A DNA stretch of 64,000 bases from Cordylochernes scorpioides (taxonomy: Eukaryota > Arthropoda > Arachnida > Pseudoscorpiones > Chernetidae). The position numbers and the translations under genes were made by a program. The stretch spans positions 93,770,627 to 93,834,626 of the forward strand of contig CP092872.1 in assembly GCA_030710605.1 (NCBI GenBank), read 5' to 3'. The notes under the pieces were generated by a model. It did not search any database, was not told where the DNA came from, and saw only the letters and a list, made by a program, of their open reading frames with translations. Positions 9,930-23,000 of this stretch are shown here, one piece after another (position 1 is the first letter of the stretch; each line of letters opens with the position of its first letter).

Positions 9930-10265
9930 GACAACACAGTAAACACATTAGAATAGGCTTAAAATATATTAAACCCGAGGTTAAATACATATTTCAACAT
10001 AACATGACAATACAATTCACAAGTTACACCATGACAACACAGTAAACACATTAGAATAGGCTTAAAATATATTAAACCCGAGGTTAAATACATATTTCAA
10101 CATAACATGACAATACAATTCACAAGTTACACCATGACAACACAGTAAACACATTAGAATAGGCTTAAAATATATTAAACCCGAGGTTAAATACATATTT
10201 CAACATAACATGACAATACAATTCACAAGTTACACCATGACAACACAGTAAACACATTAGAATAG
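9930..10265 (+). repeat. 103-bp tandem repeat, about 3.3 copies
   Basis: GACAACACAGTAAACACATT starts at 9930, 10033, 10136 and 10239, so the period is exactly 103 bp, and the copies look nearly identical. Each unit includes TTTCAACATAACATGACAAT. It is a young local duplication with no relation I can see to the hammerhead-like array, despite the equal period. Confidence 0.85.
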
Positions 10266-10400
10266 AAAGGATAGATGATGCAAGCCATCAGCAACTTTAA
10301 ATTGCACGATAAGAAGGTTCTCCCTTTTTTTTTTTACCCTTAAATATTCACCTTATCCCAATACAATATCACATTTGTACTATCTTTTTTTCACATTAGA
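10266..10400 (+). repeat. Dispersed repeat family G, short copy
   Basis: GCAAGCCATCAGCAACTTT, ATTGCACGATAAG, CACCTTATCCCAATACAATA and TTGTACTATC appear in family order. It follows directly on the 103-bp array. Confidence 0.6.
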
Positions 10401-10456
10401 AAAGGCCTTAAATACATGAAACCTCGGGGTTAAATACATACTACATGTTTCAGCAT

Positions 10457-10490
10457 AACGTGTAGACGTGTGGTGTACTTACAGTATTGT
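10457..10490 (+). repeat. Isolated unit of the 54-bp satellite
   Basis: ACGTGTAGACGTGTGGTG followed by TACTTACAGTA matches the satellite unit, about 550 bp before the main array. It follows TTTCAGCATAAC, a relative of the neighbouring 103-bp repeat. It could be a seed copy or a translocated one. Confidence 0.8.
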
Positions 10491-11045
10491 AGGAAAATAT
10501 ACCGGAAAATATTTTCCCGTCTATATTTTAGCCATAGAATTGGCCCTATCCATACTGAATCTGAAGATTCAGTGAATCCCAGGTAGATCTCATGGAATAA
10601 AGTCCGCCCAGAACTAACGAAGGCCATTAGACCGAAACCATGGTCTCTTGGTGGGTGTTTGGAATTTCCCAAAGTTTTTGTTTTGGGGTTTTGTCACCGA
10701 TCTGAATCCTCTAGTTTGCGGAGATGGTCAATGGATGGTTCTTAGTATTTGTTTCTATTTTGACGGTAGAGAAAAACTTTCTTTTTATATATTACACAAT
10801 GTGTCAATACAACAGGATGAATCATACACCGGGTTGAAATATGCATGATGCAACATGTACAGTAGGTAAGTAATGCAATTTGCATGGCTATACACCACCC
10901 GTTGGAACTGGGGGAAATGCAACAGATTTATTTACACGTGGTGCAACAGGACGGACGGATGCCACTAACTGAGGCCTTCTATAGGCAGAACTGACTGTTT
11001 GAAACATGTGTTGATCTATGAAATATGTATAACAGAAGCGGTAGA
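10491..11045 (+). repeat. Family H repeat and unassigned DNA before the satellite
   Basis: 10550-10790 aligns by eye with 4225-4440 (GAATCCTCTAGTTTG and TCTATTTTGACGG). The remainder to 11045 has no recognised feature. Open frames here are short and show no family. Confidence 0.45.
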
Positions 11046-14000
11046 GTAACCCGCTGTCTACACGTGTAGACCTGTGGTGTACTTACAGTACAGGCTGTCG
11101 TAACCCGCTGTCTACGCGTGTAGACCTGTGGTGTACTTACAGTACAGGCTGTCGTAACCCGCTGTCTACGCGTGTAGACCTGTGGTGTACTTACAGTACA
11201 GGCTGTCGTAACCCTCTGTCTACGCGTGTAGACCTGTGGTGTACTTACAGTACAGGCTGTCGTAACCCTCTGTCTACGCGTGTAGACCTGTGGTGTACTT
11301 ACAGTACAGGCTGTCGTAACCCGCTGTCTACGCGTGTAGACCTGTGGTGTACTTACAGTACAGGCTGTCGTAACCCGCTGCCTACGCGTGTAGACGTGTG
11401 GTGTACTTACAGTACAGGCTGTCGTAACCCGCTGTCTACGCGTGTAGACCTGTGGTGTACTTACAGTACAGGCTGTCGTAACCCGCTGTCTACACGTGTA
11501 GACCTGTGGTGTACTTACAGTAAAGGCTGTCGTAACCCGCTGTCTACACGTGTAGACCTGTGGTGTACTTACAGTACAGGCTGTCGTAACCCGCTGTCTA
11601 CACGTGTAGACCTGTGGTGTACTTACAGTACAGGCTGTCGTAACCCGCTGTCTACACGTGTAGACCTGTGGTGTACTTACAGTACAGGCTGTCGTAACCC
11701 GCTGTCTACACGTGTAGACCTGTGGTGTACTTACAGTTCAGGCTGTCGTAACCCGCTGTCTACACGTGTAGACCTGTGGTGTACTTACAGTACAGGCTGT
11801 CGTAACCCGCTGTCTACACGTGTAGACGTGTGGTGTACTTACAGTACAGGCTGTCGTAACCCGCTGTCTACACGTGTAGACGTGTGGTGTACTTACAGTA
11901 CAGGCTGTCGTAACCCGCTGTCTACACGTGTAGACCTGTGGTGTACTTACAGTACAGGCTGTCGTAACCCGCTGTCTACACGTGTAGACGTGTGGTGTAC
12001 TTACAGTACAGGCTGTCGTAACCCGCTGTCTACACGTGTAGACCTGTGGTGTATTTACAGTACAGGCTGTCGTAACCCGCTGTCTACACGTGTAGACCTG
12101 TGGTGTACTTACAGTACAGGCTGTCGTAACCCGCTGTCTACACGTGTAGACCTGTGGTGTACTTACAGTACAGGCTGTCGTAACCCGCTGTCTACACGTG
12201 TAGACCTGTGGTGTACTTACAGTACAGGCTGTCGTAACCCGCTGTCTACACGTGTAGACCTGTGGTGTACTTACAGTACAGGCTGTCGTAACCCGCTGTC
12301 TACACGTGTAGACGTGTGGTGTACTTACAGTACAGGCTGTCGTAACCCGCTGTCTACACGTGTAGACGTGTGGTGTACTTACAGTACAGGTTGTCGTAAC
12401 CCGCTGTCTACACGTGTGTGTACTTACAGTACAGGGTGTCGTAACCCGCTGTCTACACGTGTAGACCTGTGGTGTACTTACAGTACAGGCTGTCGTAACC
12501 CGCTGTCTACGCGTGTAGACCTGTGGTGTACTTACAGTACAGGCTGTCGTAACCCGCTGTCTACGCGTGTAGACCTGTGGTGTACTTACAGTACAGGCTG
12601 TCGTAACCCGCTGTCTACACGTGTAGACCTGTGGTGCACTTACAGTAAAGGCTGTCGTAACCCGCTGTCTACACGTGTAGACCTGTGGTGTACTTACAGT
12701 ACAGGCTGTCGTAACCCGCTGTCTACGCGTGTAGACCTGTGGTGTACTTACAGTACAGGCTGTCGTAACCCGCTGTCTACGCGTGTAGACCTGTGGTGTA
12801 CTTACAGTACAGGCTGTCGTAACCCGCTGTCTACGCGTGTAGACCTGTGGTGTACTTACAGTACAGGCTGTCGTAACCCGCTGTCTCCGCGTGTAGACCT
12901 GTGGTGCACTTACAGTACAGGCTGTCGTAACCCGCTGTCTACGCGTGTAGACCTGTGGTGCACTTACAGTACAGGCTGTCGTAACCCGCTGTCTACGCGT
13001 GTAGACCTGTGGTGTACTTACAGTACAGGCTGTCGTAACCCGCTGTCTACGCGTGTAGACCTGTGGTGTACTTACAGTACAGGCTGTCGTAACCCGCTGT
13101 CTCCGCGTGTAGACCTGTGGTGCACTTACAGTACAGGCTGTCGTAACCCGCTGTCTACACGTGTAGACCTGTGGTGCACTTACAGTAAAGGCTGTCGTAA
13201 CCCGCTGTCTCCGCGTATAGACCTGTGGTGCACTTACAGTACAGGCTGTCGTAACCCGCTGTCTACGCGTGTAGACCTGTGGTGCACTTACAGTACAGGC
13301 TGTCGTAACCCGCTGTCTACGCGTGTAGACCTGTGGTGTACTTACAGTACAGGCTGTCGTAACCCGCTGTCTACGCGTGTAGACCTGTGGTGTACTTACA
13401 GTAAAGGCTGTCGTAACCCGCTGTCTACACGTGTAGACCTGTGGTGTACTTACAGTACAGGCTGTCGTAACCCGCTGTCTACACGTGTAGACCTGTGGTG
13501 TACTTACAGTACAGGCTGTCGTAACCCGCTGTCTACACGTGTAGACCTGTGGTGTACTTACAGTACAGGCTGTCGTAACCCGCTGTCTACACGTGTAGAC
13601 CTGTGGTGTACTTACAGTACAGGCTGTCGTAACCCGCTGTCTACACGTGTAGACCTGTGGTGTACTTACAGTACAGGCTGTCGTAACCCGCTGTCTACAC
13701 GTGTAGACGTGTGGTGTACTTACAGTACAGGCTGTCGTAACCCGCTGTCTACGCGTGTAGACCTGTGGTGCACTTACAGTACAGGCTGTCGTAACCCGCT
13801 GTCTACACGTGTAGACCTGTGGTGCACTTACAGTAAAGGCTGTCGTAACCCGCTGTCTCCGCGTATAGACCTGTGGTGCACTTACAGTACAGGCTGTCGT
13901 AACCCGCTGTCTACGCGTGTAGACCTGTGGTGCACTTACAGTACAGGCTGTCGTAACCCGCTGTCTACGCGTGTAGACCTGTGGTGCACTTACAGTACAG

Positions 14001-17000
14001 GCTGTCGTAACCCGCTGTCTACGCGTGTAGACCTGTGGTGTACTTACAGTAAAGGCTGTCGTAACCCGCTGTCTACACGTGTAGACCTGTGGTGTACTTA
14101 CAGTACAGGCTGTCGTAACCCGCTGTCTACACGTGTAGACCTGTGGTGTACTTACAGTACAGGCTGTCGTAACCCGCTGTCTACGCGTGTAGACCTGTGG
14201 TGTACTTACAGTACAGGCTGTCGTAACCCGCTGTCTACGCGTGTAGACCTGTGGTGTACTTACAGTACAGGCTGTCGTAACCCGCTGTCTACGCGTGTAG
14301 ACCTGTGGTGTACTTACAGTACAGGCTGTCGTAACCCGCTGTCTACGCGTGTAGACCTGTGGTGTACTTACAGTACAGGCTGTCGTAACCCGCTGTCTAC
14401 ACGTGTAGACCTGTGGTGCACTTACAGTACAGGCTGTCGTAACCCGCTGTCTACGCGTGTAGACCTGTGGTGCACTTACAGTACAGGCTGTCGTAACCCG
14501 CTGTCTACGCGTGTAGACCTGTGGTGCACTTACAGTACAGGCTGTCGTAACCCGCTGTCTACGCGTGTAGACCTGTGGTGTACTTACAGTACAGGCTGTC
14601 GTAACCCTCTGTCTACGCGTGTAGACCTGTGGTGTACTTACAGTACAGGCTGTCGTAACCCGCTGTCTACGCGTGTAGACCTGTGGTGTACTTACAGTAC
14701 AGGCTGTCGTAACCCGCTGTCTACGCGTGTAGACCTGTGGTGTACTTACAGTACAGGCTGTCGTAACCCGCTGTCTACGCGTGTAGACCTGTGGTGTACT
14801 TACAGTACAGGCTGTCGTAACCCGCTGTCTACTCGTGTAGACCTGTGGTGCACTTACAGTACAGGCTGTCGTAACCCGCTGTCTACGCGTGTAGACCTGT
14901 GGTGCACTTACAGTACAGGCTGTCGTAACCCGCTGTCTACGCGTGTAGACCTGTGGTGCACTTACAGTACAGGCTGTCGTAACCCGCTGTCTACGCGTGT
15001 AGACCTGTGGTGCACTTACAGTACAGGCTGTCGTAACCCTCTGTCTACGCGTGTAGACCTGTGGTGCACTTACAGTACAGGCTGTCGTAACCCTCTGTCT
15101 ACGCGTGTAGACCTGTGGTGTACTTACAGTACAGGCTGTCGTAACCCTCTGTCTACGCGTGTAGAACTGTGGTGTACTTACAGTACAGGCTGTCGTAACC
15201 CGCTGTCTACGCGTGTAGACCTGTGGTGTACTTACAGTACAGGCTGTCGTAACCCTCTGTCTACGCGTGTAGACCTGTGGTGTACTTACAGTACAGGCTG
15301 TCGTAACCCTCTGTCTACGCGTGTAGACCTGTGGTGTACTTACAGTACAGGCTGTCGTAACCCTCTGTCTACGCGTGTAGACCTGTGGTGTACTTACAGT
15401 ACAGGCTGTCGTAACCCTCTGTCTACGCGTGTAGACCTGTGGTGTACTTACAGTACAGGCTGTCGTAACCCGCTGTCTACGCGTGTAGACCTGTGGTATA
15501 CTTACAGTACAGGCTGTCGTAACCCGCTGTCTACGCGTGTAGACCTCTGGTGTACTTACAGTACAGGCTGTCGTAACCCGCTGTCTACGCGTGTAGACCT
15601 CTGGTGTACTTACAGTACAGGCTGTCGTAACCCTCTGTCTACGCGTGTAGACGTGTGGTGTACTTACAGTACAGGCTGTCGTAACCCGCTGTCTACGCGT
15701 GTAGACCTGTGGTGTACTTACAGTACAGGCTGTCGTAACCCGCTGTCTACACGTGTAGACCTGTGGTGTACTTACAGTACAGGCTGTCGTAACCCGCTGT
15801 CTACGCGTGTAGACCTGTGGTGTACTTACAGTACAGGCTGTCGTAACCCGCTGTCTACGCGTGTAGACCTGTGGTGTACTTACAGTACAGGCTGTCGTAA
15901 CCCGCTGTCTACGCGTGTAGACCTGTGGTGTACTTACAGTACAGGCTGTCGTAAACCCGCTGTCTACGCGTGTAGACCTGTGGTGCACTTACAGTACAGG
16001 CTGTCGTGACCCGCTGTCTACGCGTGTAGACCTGTGGTGCACTTACAGTACAGGCTGTCGTAACCCGCTGTCTACGCGTGTAGACCTGTGGTGCACTTAC
16101 AGTACAGGCTGTCGTAACCCGCTGTCTACGCGTGTAGACCTGTGGTGCACTTACAGTACAGGCTGTCGTAACCCGCTGTCTACGCGTGTAGACCTGTGGT
16201 GCACTTACAGTACAGGCTGTCGTAACCCGCTGTCTACGCGTGTAGACCTGTGGTGCACTTACAGTACAGGCTGTCGTAACCCGCTGTCTACGCGTGTAGA
16301 CCTGTGGTGCACTTACAGTACAGGCTGTCGTAACCCGCTGTCTACGCGTGTAGACCTGTGGTGCACTTACAGTACAGGCTGTCGTAACCCGCTGTCTACG
16401 CGTGTAGACCTGTGGTGTACTTACAGTACAGGCTGTCGTAACCCGCTGTCTACGCGTGTAGACCTGTGGTGCACTTACAGTACAGGCTGTCGTAACCCGC
16501 TGTCTACGCGTGTAGACCTGTGGTGCACTTACAGTACAGGCTGTCGTAACCCGCTGTCTACGCGTGTAGACCTGTGGTGCACTTACAGTACAGGCTGTCG
16601 TAACCCGCTGTCTACACGTGTAGACCTGTGATGCACTTACAGTACAGGCTGTCGTAACCCGCTGTCTACGCGTGTAGACCTGTGGTGCACTTACAGTACA
16701 GGCTGTCGTAACCCTCTGTCTACGCGTGTAGACCTGTGGTTGTACTTACAGTACAGGCTGTCGTAACCCTCTGTCTACGCGTGTAGACCTGTGGTGTACT
16801 TACAGTACAGGCTGTCGTAACCCGCTGTCTACGCGTGTAGACCTGTGGTGTACTTACAGTACAGGCTGTCGTAACCCGCTGTCTACGCGTGTAGACCTGT
16901 GGTGTACTTACAGTACAGGCTGTCGTAACCCGCTGTCTACGCGTGTAGACCTGTGGTGTACTTACAGTACAGGCTGTCGTAACCCGCTGTCTACGCGTGT

Positions 17001-20000
17001 AGACCTGTGGTGTACTTACAGTACAGGCTGTCGTAACCCGCTGTCTACGCGTGTAGACCTGTGGTGCACTTACAGTACAGGCTGTCGTGACCCGCTGTCT
17101 ACGCGTGTAGACCTGTGGTGCACTTACAGTACAGGCTGTCGTAACCCGCTGTCTACGCGTGTAGACCTGTGGTGCACTTACAGTACAGGCTGTCGTAACC
17201 CGCTGTCTACGCGTGTAGACCTGTGGTGCACTTACAGTACAGGCTGTCGTAACCCGCTGTCTACGCGTGTAGACCTGTGGTGCACTTACAGTACAGGCTG
17301 TCGTAACCCGCTGTCTACGCGTGTAGACCTGTGGTGCACTTACAGTACAGGCTGTCGTAACCCGCTGTCTACGCGTGTAGACCTGTGGTGCACTTACAGT
17401 ACAGGCTGTCGTAACCCGCTGTCTACGCGTGTAGACCTGTGGTGCACTTACAGTACAGGCTGTCGTAACCCGCTGTCTACGCGTGTAGACCTGTGGTGTA
17501 CTTACAGTACAGGCTGTCGTAACCCGCTGTCTACGCGTGTAGACCTGTGGTGCACTTACAGTACAGGCTGTCGTAACCCGCTGTCTACGCGTGTAGACCT
17601 GTGGTGCACTTACAGTACAGGCTGTCGTAACCCGCTGTCTACGCGTGTAGACCTGTGGTGCACTTACAGTACAGGCTGTCGTAACCCGCTGTCTACACGT
17701 GTAGACCTGTGATGCACTTACAGTACAGGCTGTCGTAACCCGCTGTCTACGCGTGTAGACCTGTGGTGCACTTACAGTACAGGCTGTCGTAACCCTCTGT
17801 CTACGCGTGTAGACCTGTGGTGTACTTACAGTACAGGCTGTCGTAACCCTCTGTCTACGCGTGTAGACCTGTGGTGTACTTACAGTACAGGCTGTCGTAA
17901 CCCTCTGTCTACGCGTGTAGACCTGTGGTGTACTTACAGTACAGGCTGTCGTAACCCGCTGTCTACGCGTGTAGACCTGTGGTGTACTTACAGTACAGGC
18001 TGTCGTAACCCGCTGTCTACGCGTGTAGACCTGTGGTATACTTACAGTACAGGCTGTCGTAACCCGCTGTCTACGCGTGTAGACCTCTGGTGTACTTACA
18101 GTACAGGCTGTCGTAACCCTCTGTCTACGCGTGTAGACCTGTGGTGTACTTACAGTACAGGCTGTCGTAACCCGCTGTCTACGCGTGTAGACCTGTGGTG
18201 TACTTACAGTACAGGCTGTCGTAACCGCTGTCTACACGTGTAGACCTGTGGTGTACTTACCTGTACATGGCTGTCGTAACCGCTGTTTCACGTGTAGACC
18301 TGTGGTGTACTTACAGTACAGGTAACTACGCGTGTAGACCTGTGGTGTACTTACAGTACAGGCTGTCGTAACCCGCTGTCTTCACGTGTAGACCTCTTGG
18401 TGTACTTACAGTACAGGCTGTCGTAACCCGCTGTTACGTGTAGACCTCTGGTGTACTTACAGTACAGGCTGTCGTAACCGCTGTTACACGTGTAGACCTG
18501 TGGTGTACTTTACAGTACAGGCTGTCGTAACCCGCTGTCTACGCGTGTAGACCTCTGGTGTACTTACAGTACAGGCTGTCGTAACCCGCTGTCTACGCGT
18601 GTAGACCTGTGGTGCACTTACAGTACAGGCTGTCGTAACCCGCTGTCTACGCGTGTAGACCTGTGGTGTACTTACAGTACAGGCTGTCGTAACCCGCTGT
18701 CTACGCGTGTAGACCTGTGGTGTACTTACAGTACAGGCTGTCGTAACCCGCTGTCTACGCGTGTAGACCTGTGGTGTACTTACAGTACAGGCTGTCGTAA
18801 CCCGCTGTCTACGCGTGTAGACCTGTGGTGCTACTTACAGTACAGGCTGTCGTAACCGCTGTCTACGCGTGTAGACCTGTGGTTGTACTTACAGTACAGG
18901 CTGTCGTAACCCGCTGTCTACGCGTGTAGACCTGTGGTGCACTTACAGTACAGGCTGTCGTAACCCGCTGTCTACGCGTGTAGACCTGTGGTGCACTTAC
19001 AGTACAGGCTGTCGTAACCCGCTGTCTACGCGTGTAGACCTGTGGTGCACTTACAGTACAGGCTGTCGTAACCCGCTGTCTACGCGTGTAGACCTGTGGT
19101 GCACTTACAGTACAGGCTGTCGTAACCCGCTGTCTACGCGTGTAGGACCTGTGGTGTACTTACAGTACAGGCTGTCGTAACCCGCTTGCTACGCTGTGTA
19201 GACCTGTGGTGCACTTACAGTACAGCTGTCGTAACCCGCTGTCTACGAGCGTTGTAGACCCTGTGGTGGCACTTACAGTAGCAGGCCTTGTCGTGAACCC
19301 GCCTGGTCGACGCGTGTAGAACTGTGGTGCACTTATCAGTACAGGCTGTCGTAACCCGCTGTCTACGCGTGTAGACCTGTGGTGCACTTACAGTACAGGC
19401 CTGTCGTATACCCGCTGTCTACGCGTGTAGACCTGTGGTGTACTTACAGTACAGGCTGTCGTAACCCTCTGTCTACGCGTGTAGACCTGTGGTTGTACTT
19501 ACAGTACAGGCTGTCGTAACCCTCTGTCTACGCGTGTAGACCTGTGTGTACTTACAGTACAGGCTGTCGTAACCCGCTGTCTACGCTGTAGACCTTTGGT
19601 GTACTTACAGTACAGGCTGTCGTAACCCGCTGTCTACGCGTGTAGACCTCTGGGTGTACTTACAGTACAGGCTGTCGTAACCCGCTGGTCTACGCGTGTA
19701 GACCTGTGGTGCACTTACAGTACAGGCTGTCGTAACCCGCTGTCTACGCGTGTAGACCTGTGGTGCACTTACAGTACAGGCTGTCGTAACCCGCTGTCTA
19801 CGCGTGTAGACCTGTGGTGTACTTACAGTACAGGCTGTCGTAACCCGCTGTCTACGCGTGTAGACCTGTGGTGCACTTACAGTACAGGCTGTCGTAACCC
19901 GCTGTCTACGCGTGTAGACCTGTGGTGCACTTACAGTACAGGCTGTCGAAACCCGCTGTCTACGCGTGTAGACCTGTGGTGTACTTACAGTACAGGCTGT

Positions 20001-23000
20001 CGTAACCCGCTGTCTACGCGTGTAGACCTGTGGTGCACTTACAGTACAGGCTGTCGTAACCCGCTGTCCTACGCGTGTAGACCTGTGGTGCACTTACAGT
20101 ACAGGCTGTCGTAACCCGCTGTCTACGCGTGTAGACCCTGTGGTGCACTTACAGTACAGGCTGTCGTAAACCCGCTGTCTACGCGTGTAGACCTGTGGTG
20201 CACTTACAGTACAGGCTGTCGTAACCCGCTGTCTACGCGTGTAGACCTGTGGTGCACTTACAGTACAGGCTGTCGTAACCCGCTGTCTACGCGTGTAGAC
20301 CTGTGGTGAACTTACAGTACAGGCTGTCGTAACCCGCTGTCTACGCGTGTAGACCTGTGGTGTACTTACAGTACAGGCTGTCGTAACCCGCTGTCTACGC
20401 GTGTAGACCTGTGGTGTCACTTACAGTACAGGCTGTCGTAACCCGCTGTCTACGCGTGTAGACCTGTGGTGTACTTACAGTACAGGCTGTCGTAACCCCG
20501 CTGTCTACGCGTGTAGACCTCGTGGTGTACTTACAGTACAGGCTGTCGTAACCCGCTGTCTACGCGTGTAGACCTGTGGTGTACTTACAGTACAGGCTGT
20601 CGTAACCCGCTGTCTACGCGTGTAGACCTGTGGTGTACTTACAGTACAGGCTGTCGTAACCCGCTGTCTACACGTGTAGACCTGTGTGTACTTACAGTAC
20701 AGGCTGTCGTAACCGCTGTCTACGCGTGTAGACCTGTGGTGTACTTACAGTACAGGCTGTCGTAACCCGCTGTCTACGCGTGTGACCTGTGGTGTACTTA
20801 CAGTACAGGCTGTCGTAACCCGCTGACTACGCGTGTAGACTGTGGTGCTACTTACAGTACAGGCTGTCGTAACCCGCTGTCTACGCGTGTGACCTGTGGT
20901 CTACTTTACAGTACAGGCTGTCGTAACCCCGCTGTCTACGCGTGTAGACCTTTGGGTGTACTTACAGTACAGGCAGTCCGTAACCCGCTGTCTACACGTG
21001 TAGACCTGTGGTGTACTTACAGTACAGGCTGTCGTAACCCGCTGTCTACGCGTGTAGACCTGTGAGATGTACTACAGTACAGGCTGTCGTAACCCGCTGT
21101 CATACGGTGTAGACCTGTGGTGCACTTACAGTACAGGCTGTCGTAACCGCTGTCTACGGTGTAGACCTGTGGTGTACTTACAGTACAGGCTGTCGTAACC
21201 GCTGTCTACGCGTGTAGACCTGTGTGCACTTACAGTACAGGCTGTCGTAACCCTCTGTCTACGCGTGTAGACCTGTGGTTACTTACAGTACAGGCTGTCG
21301 TAACCCTCTGTCTACGCGTGTAGACCTGTGGTGTACTTACAGTACAGGCTGTCGTAACCCTCTGTCTACGCGTGTAGACCTGTGTGTACTTACAGTACAG
21401 GCTGTCGTAACCCGCTGTCTACGCGTGTAGACCTGTGGTGTACTTACAGTACAGGCTGTCGTAACCCGCTGTCTACGCGTGTAGACCTGTGTATACTTAC
21501 AGTACAGGCTGTCGTAACCCGCTGTCTACACGTGTAGACCTCTGGTGTACTTACAGTACAGGCTGTCGTAACCCTCTGTCTACGCGTGTAGACCTGTGGT
21601 ATACTTACAGTACAGGCTGTCGTAACCGCTGTCTACGCGTGTAGACCTGTGGTGTACTTACAGTACAGGCTGTCGTAACCGCTGTCTACGCGTGTAGACC
21701 TGTGGTATACTTACAGTACAGGCTGTCGTAACCGCTGTCTACGCGTGTAGACCTCTGGTGTACTTACAGTACAGGCTGTCGTAACCCGCTGTCTACGCGT
21801 GTAGACCTGTGGTGCACTTACAGTACAGGCTGTCGTAACCCGCTGTCTACGCGTGTAGACCTGTGGTGTACTTACAGTACAGGCTGTCGTAACCCGCTGT
21901 CTACGCGTGTAGACCTGTGGTGTAATTACAGTACAGGCTGTCGTAACCCGCTGTCTACGCGTGTAGACCTGTGGTGTACTTACAGTACAGGCTGTCGTAA
22001 CCCGCTGTCTACGCGTGTAGACCTGTGGTGTACTTACAGTACAGGCTGTCGTAACCCGCTGTCTACACGTGTAGACCTCTGGTGTACTTACAGTACAGGC
22101 TGTCGTAACCGCTGTCTACGCGGTAGACCTGTGGTGTACTTACAGTACAGGCTGTCGTAACCCGCTGTCTACACGTGTAGACCCTGTGGTGTACTTACAG
22201 TACAGGCTGTCGTAACCCGCTGTCTACGCGTGTAGACCTGTGGTGTACTTACAGTACAGGCTGTCGTAACCCGCTGTCTACGCGTGTAGACCTGTGGTGT
22301 ACTTACAGTACAGGCTGTCGTAACCCGCTGTCTTCACGTGTAGACCTGTGGTGTACTTACAGTACAGGCTGTCGTAACCGCTGTCTACACGTGTAGACCT
22401 GTGGTGTACTTACAGTACAGGCTGTCGTAACCCGCTGTCTTCACGTGTAGACCTGTGGTGTACTTACAGTACAGGCTGTCGTAACCCGCTGTCTACACGT
22501 GTAGACCTGTGGTGTACTTACAGTACAGGCTGTCGTAACCGCTGTCTTCACGTGTAGACCTGTGGTGTACTTACAGTACAGGTAACTACGCGTGTAGACC
22601 TGTGGTGTACTTACAGTACAGGCTGTCGTAACCCGCTGTCTTCACGTGTAGACCTCTGGTGTACTTACAGTACAGGCTGTCGTAACCCGCTGTCTACACG
22701 TGTAGACCTCTGGTGTACTTACAGTACAGGCTGTCGTAACCCGCTGTCTACGCGTGTAGACCTGTGGTGTACTTACAGTACAGGCTGTCGTAACCCGCTG
22801 TCTACGCGTGTAGACCTGTGGTGTACTTACAGTACAGGCTGTCGTAACCCGCTGTCTACGCGTGTAGACCTGTGGTGCACTTACAGTACAGGCTGTCGTA
22901 ACCCGCTGTCTACGCGTGTAGACCTGTGGTGTACTTACAGTACAGGCTGTCGTAACCCGCTGTCTACACGTGTAGACCTGTGTGTACTTACAGTACAGGC

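Noticed and set aside
9930-10265. Relation between this 103-bp array and the 103-bp hammerhead-like array
   Set aside because: Equal period only. The sequences share no words of useful length, and no CTGATGA/GAAA core is present here.
11738-15988. 1,416-codon open frame on the minus strand
   Set aside because: Same artefact of the 54-bp period. There is no promoter, start context or homologous domain.
11396-16009. 1,537-codon open frame of an 18-residue repeat on the plus strand
   Set aside because: The period (54) is a multiple of three, so any stop-free unit stays open. The opposite strand is open for a similar length, and silent versus replacement changes show no coding bias by eye.
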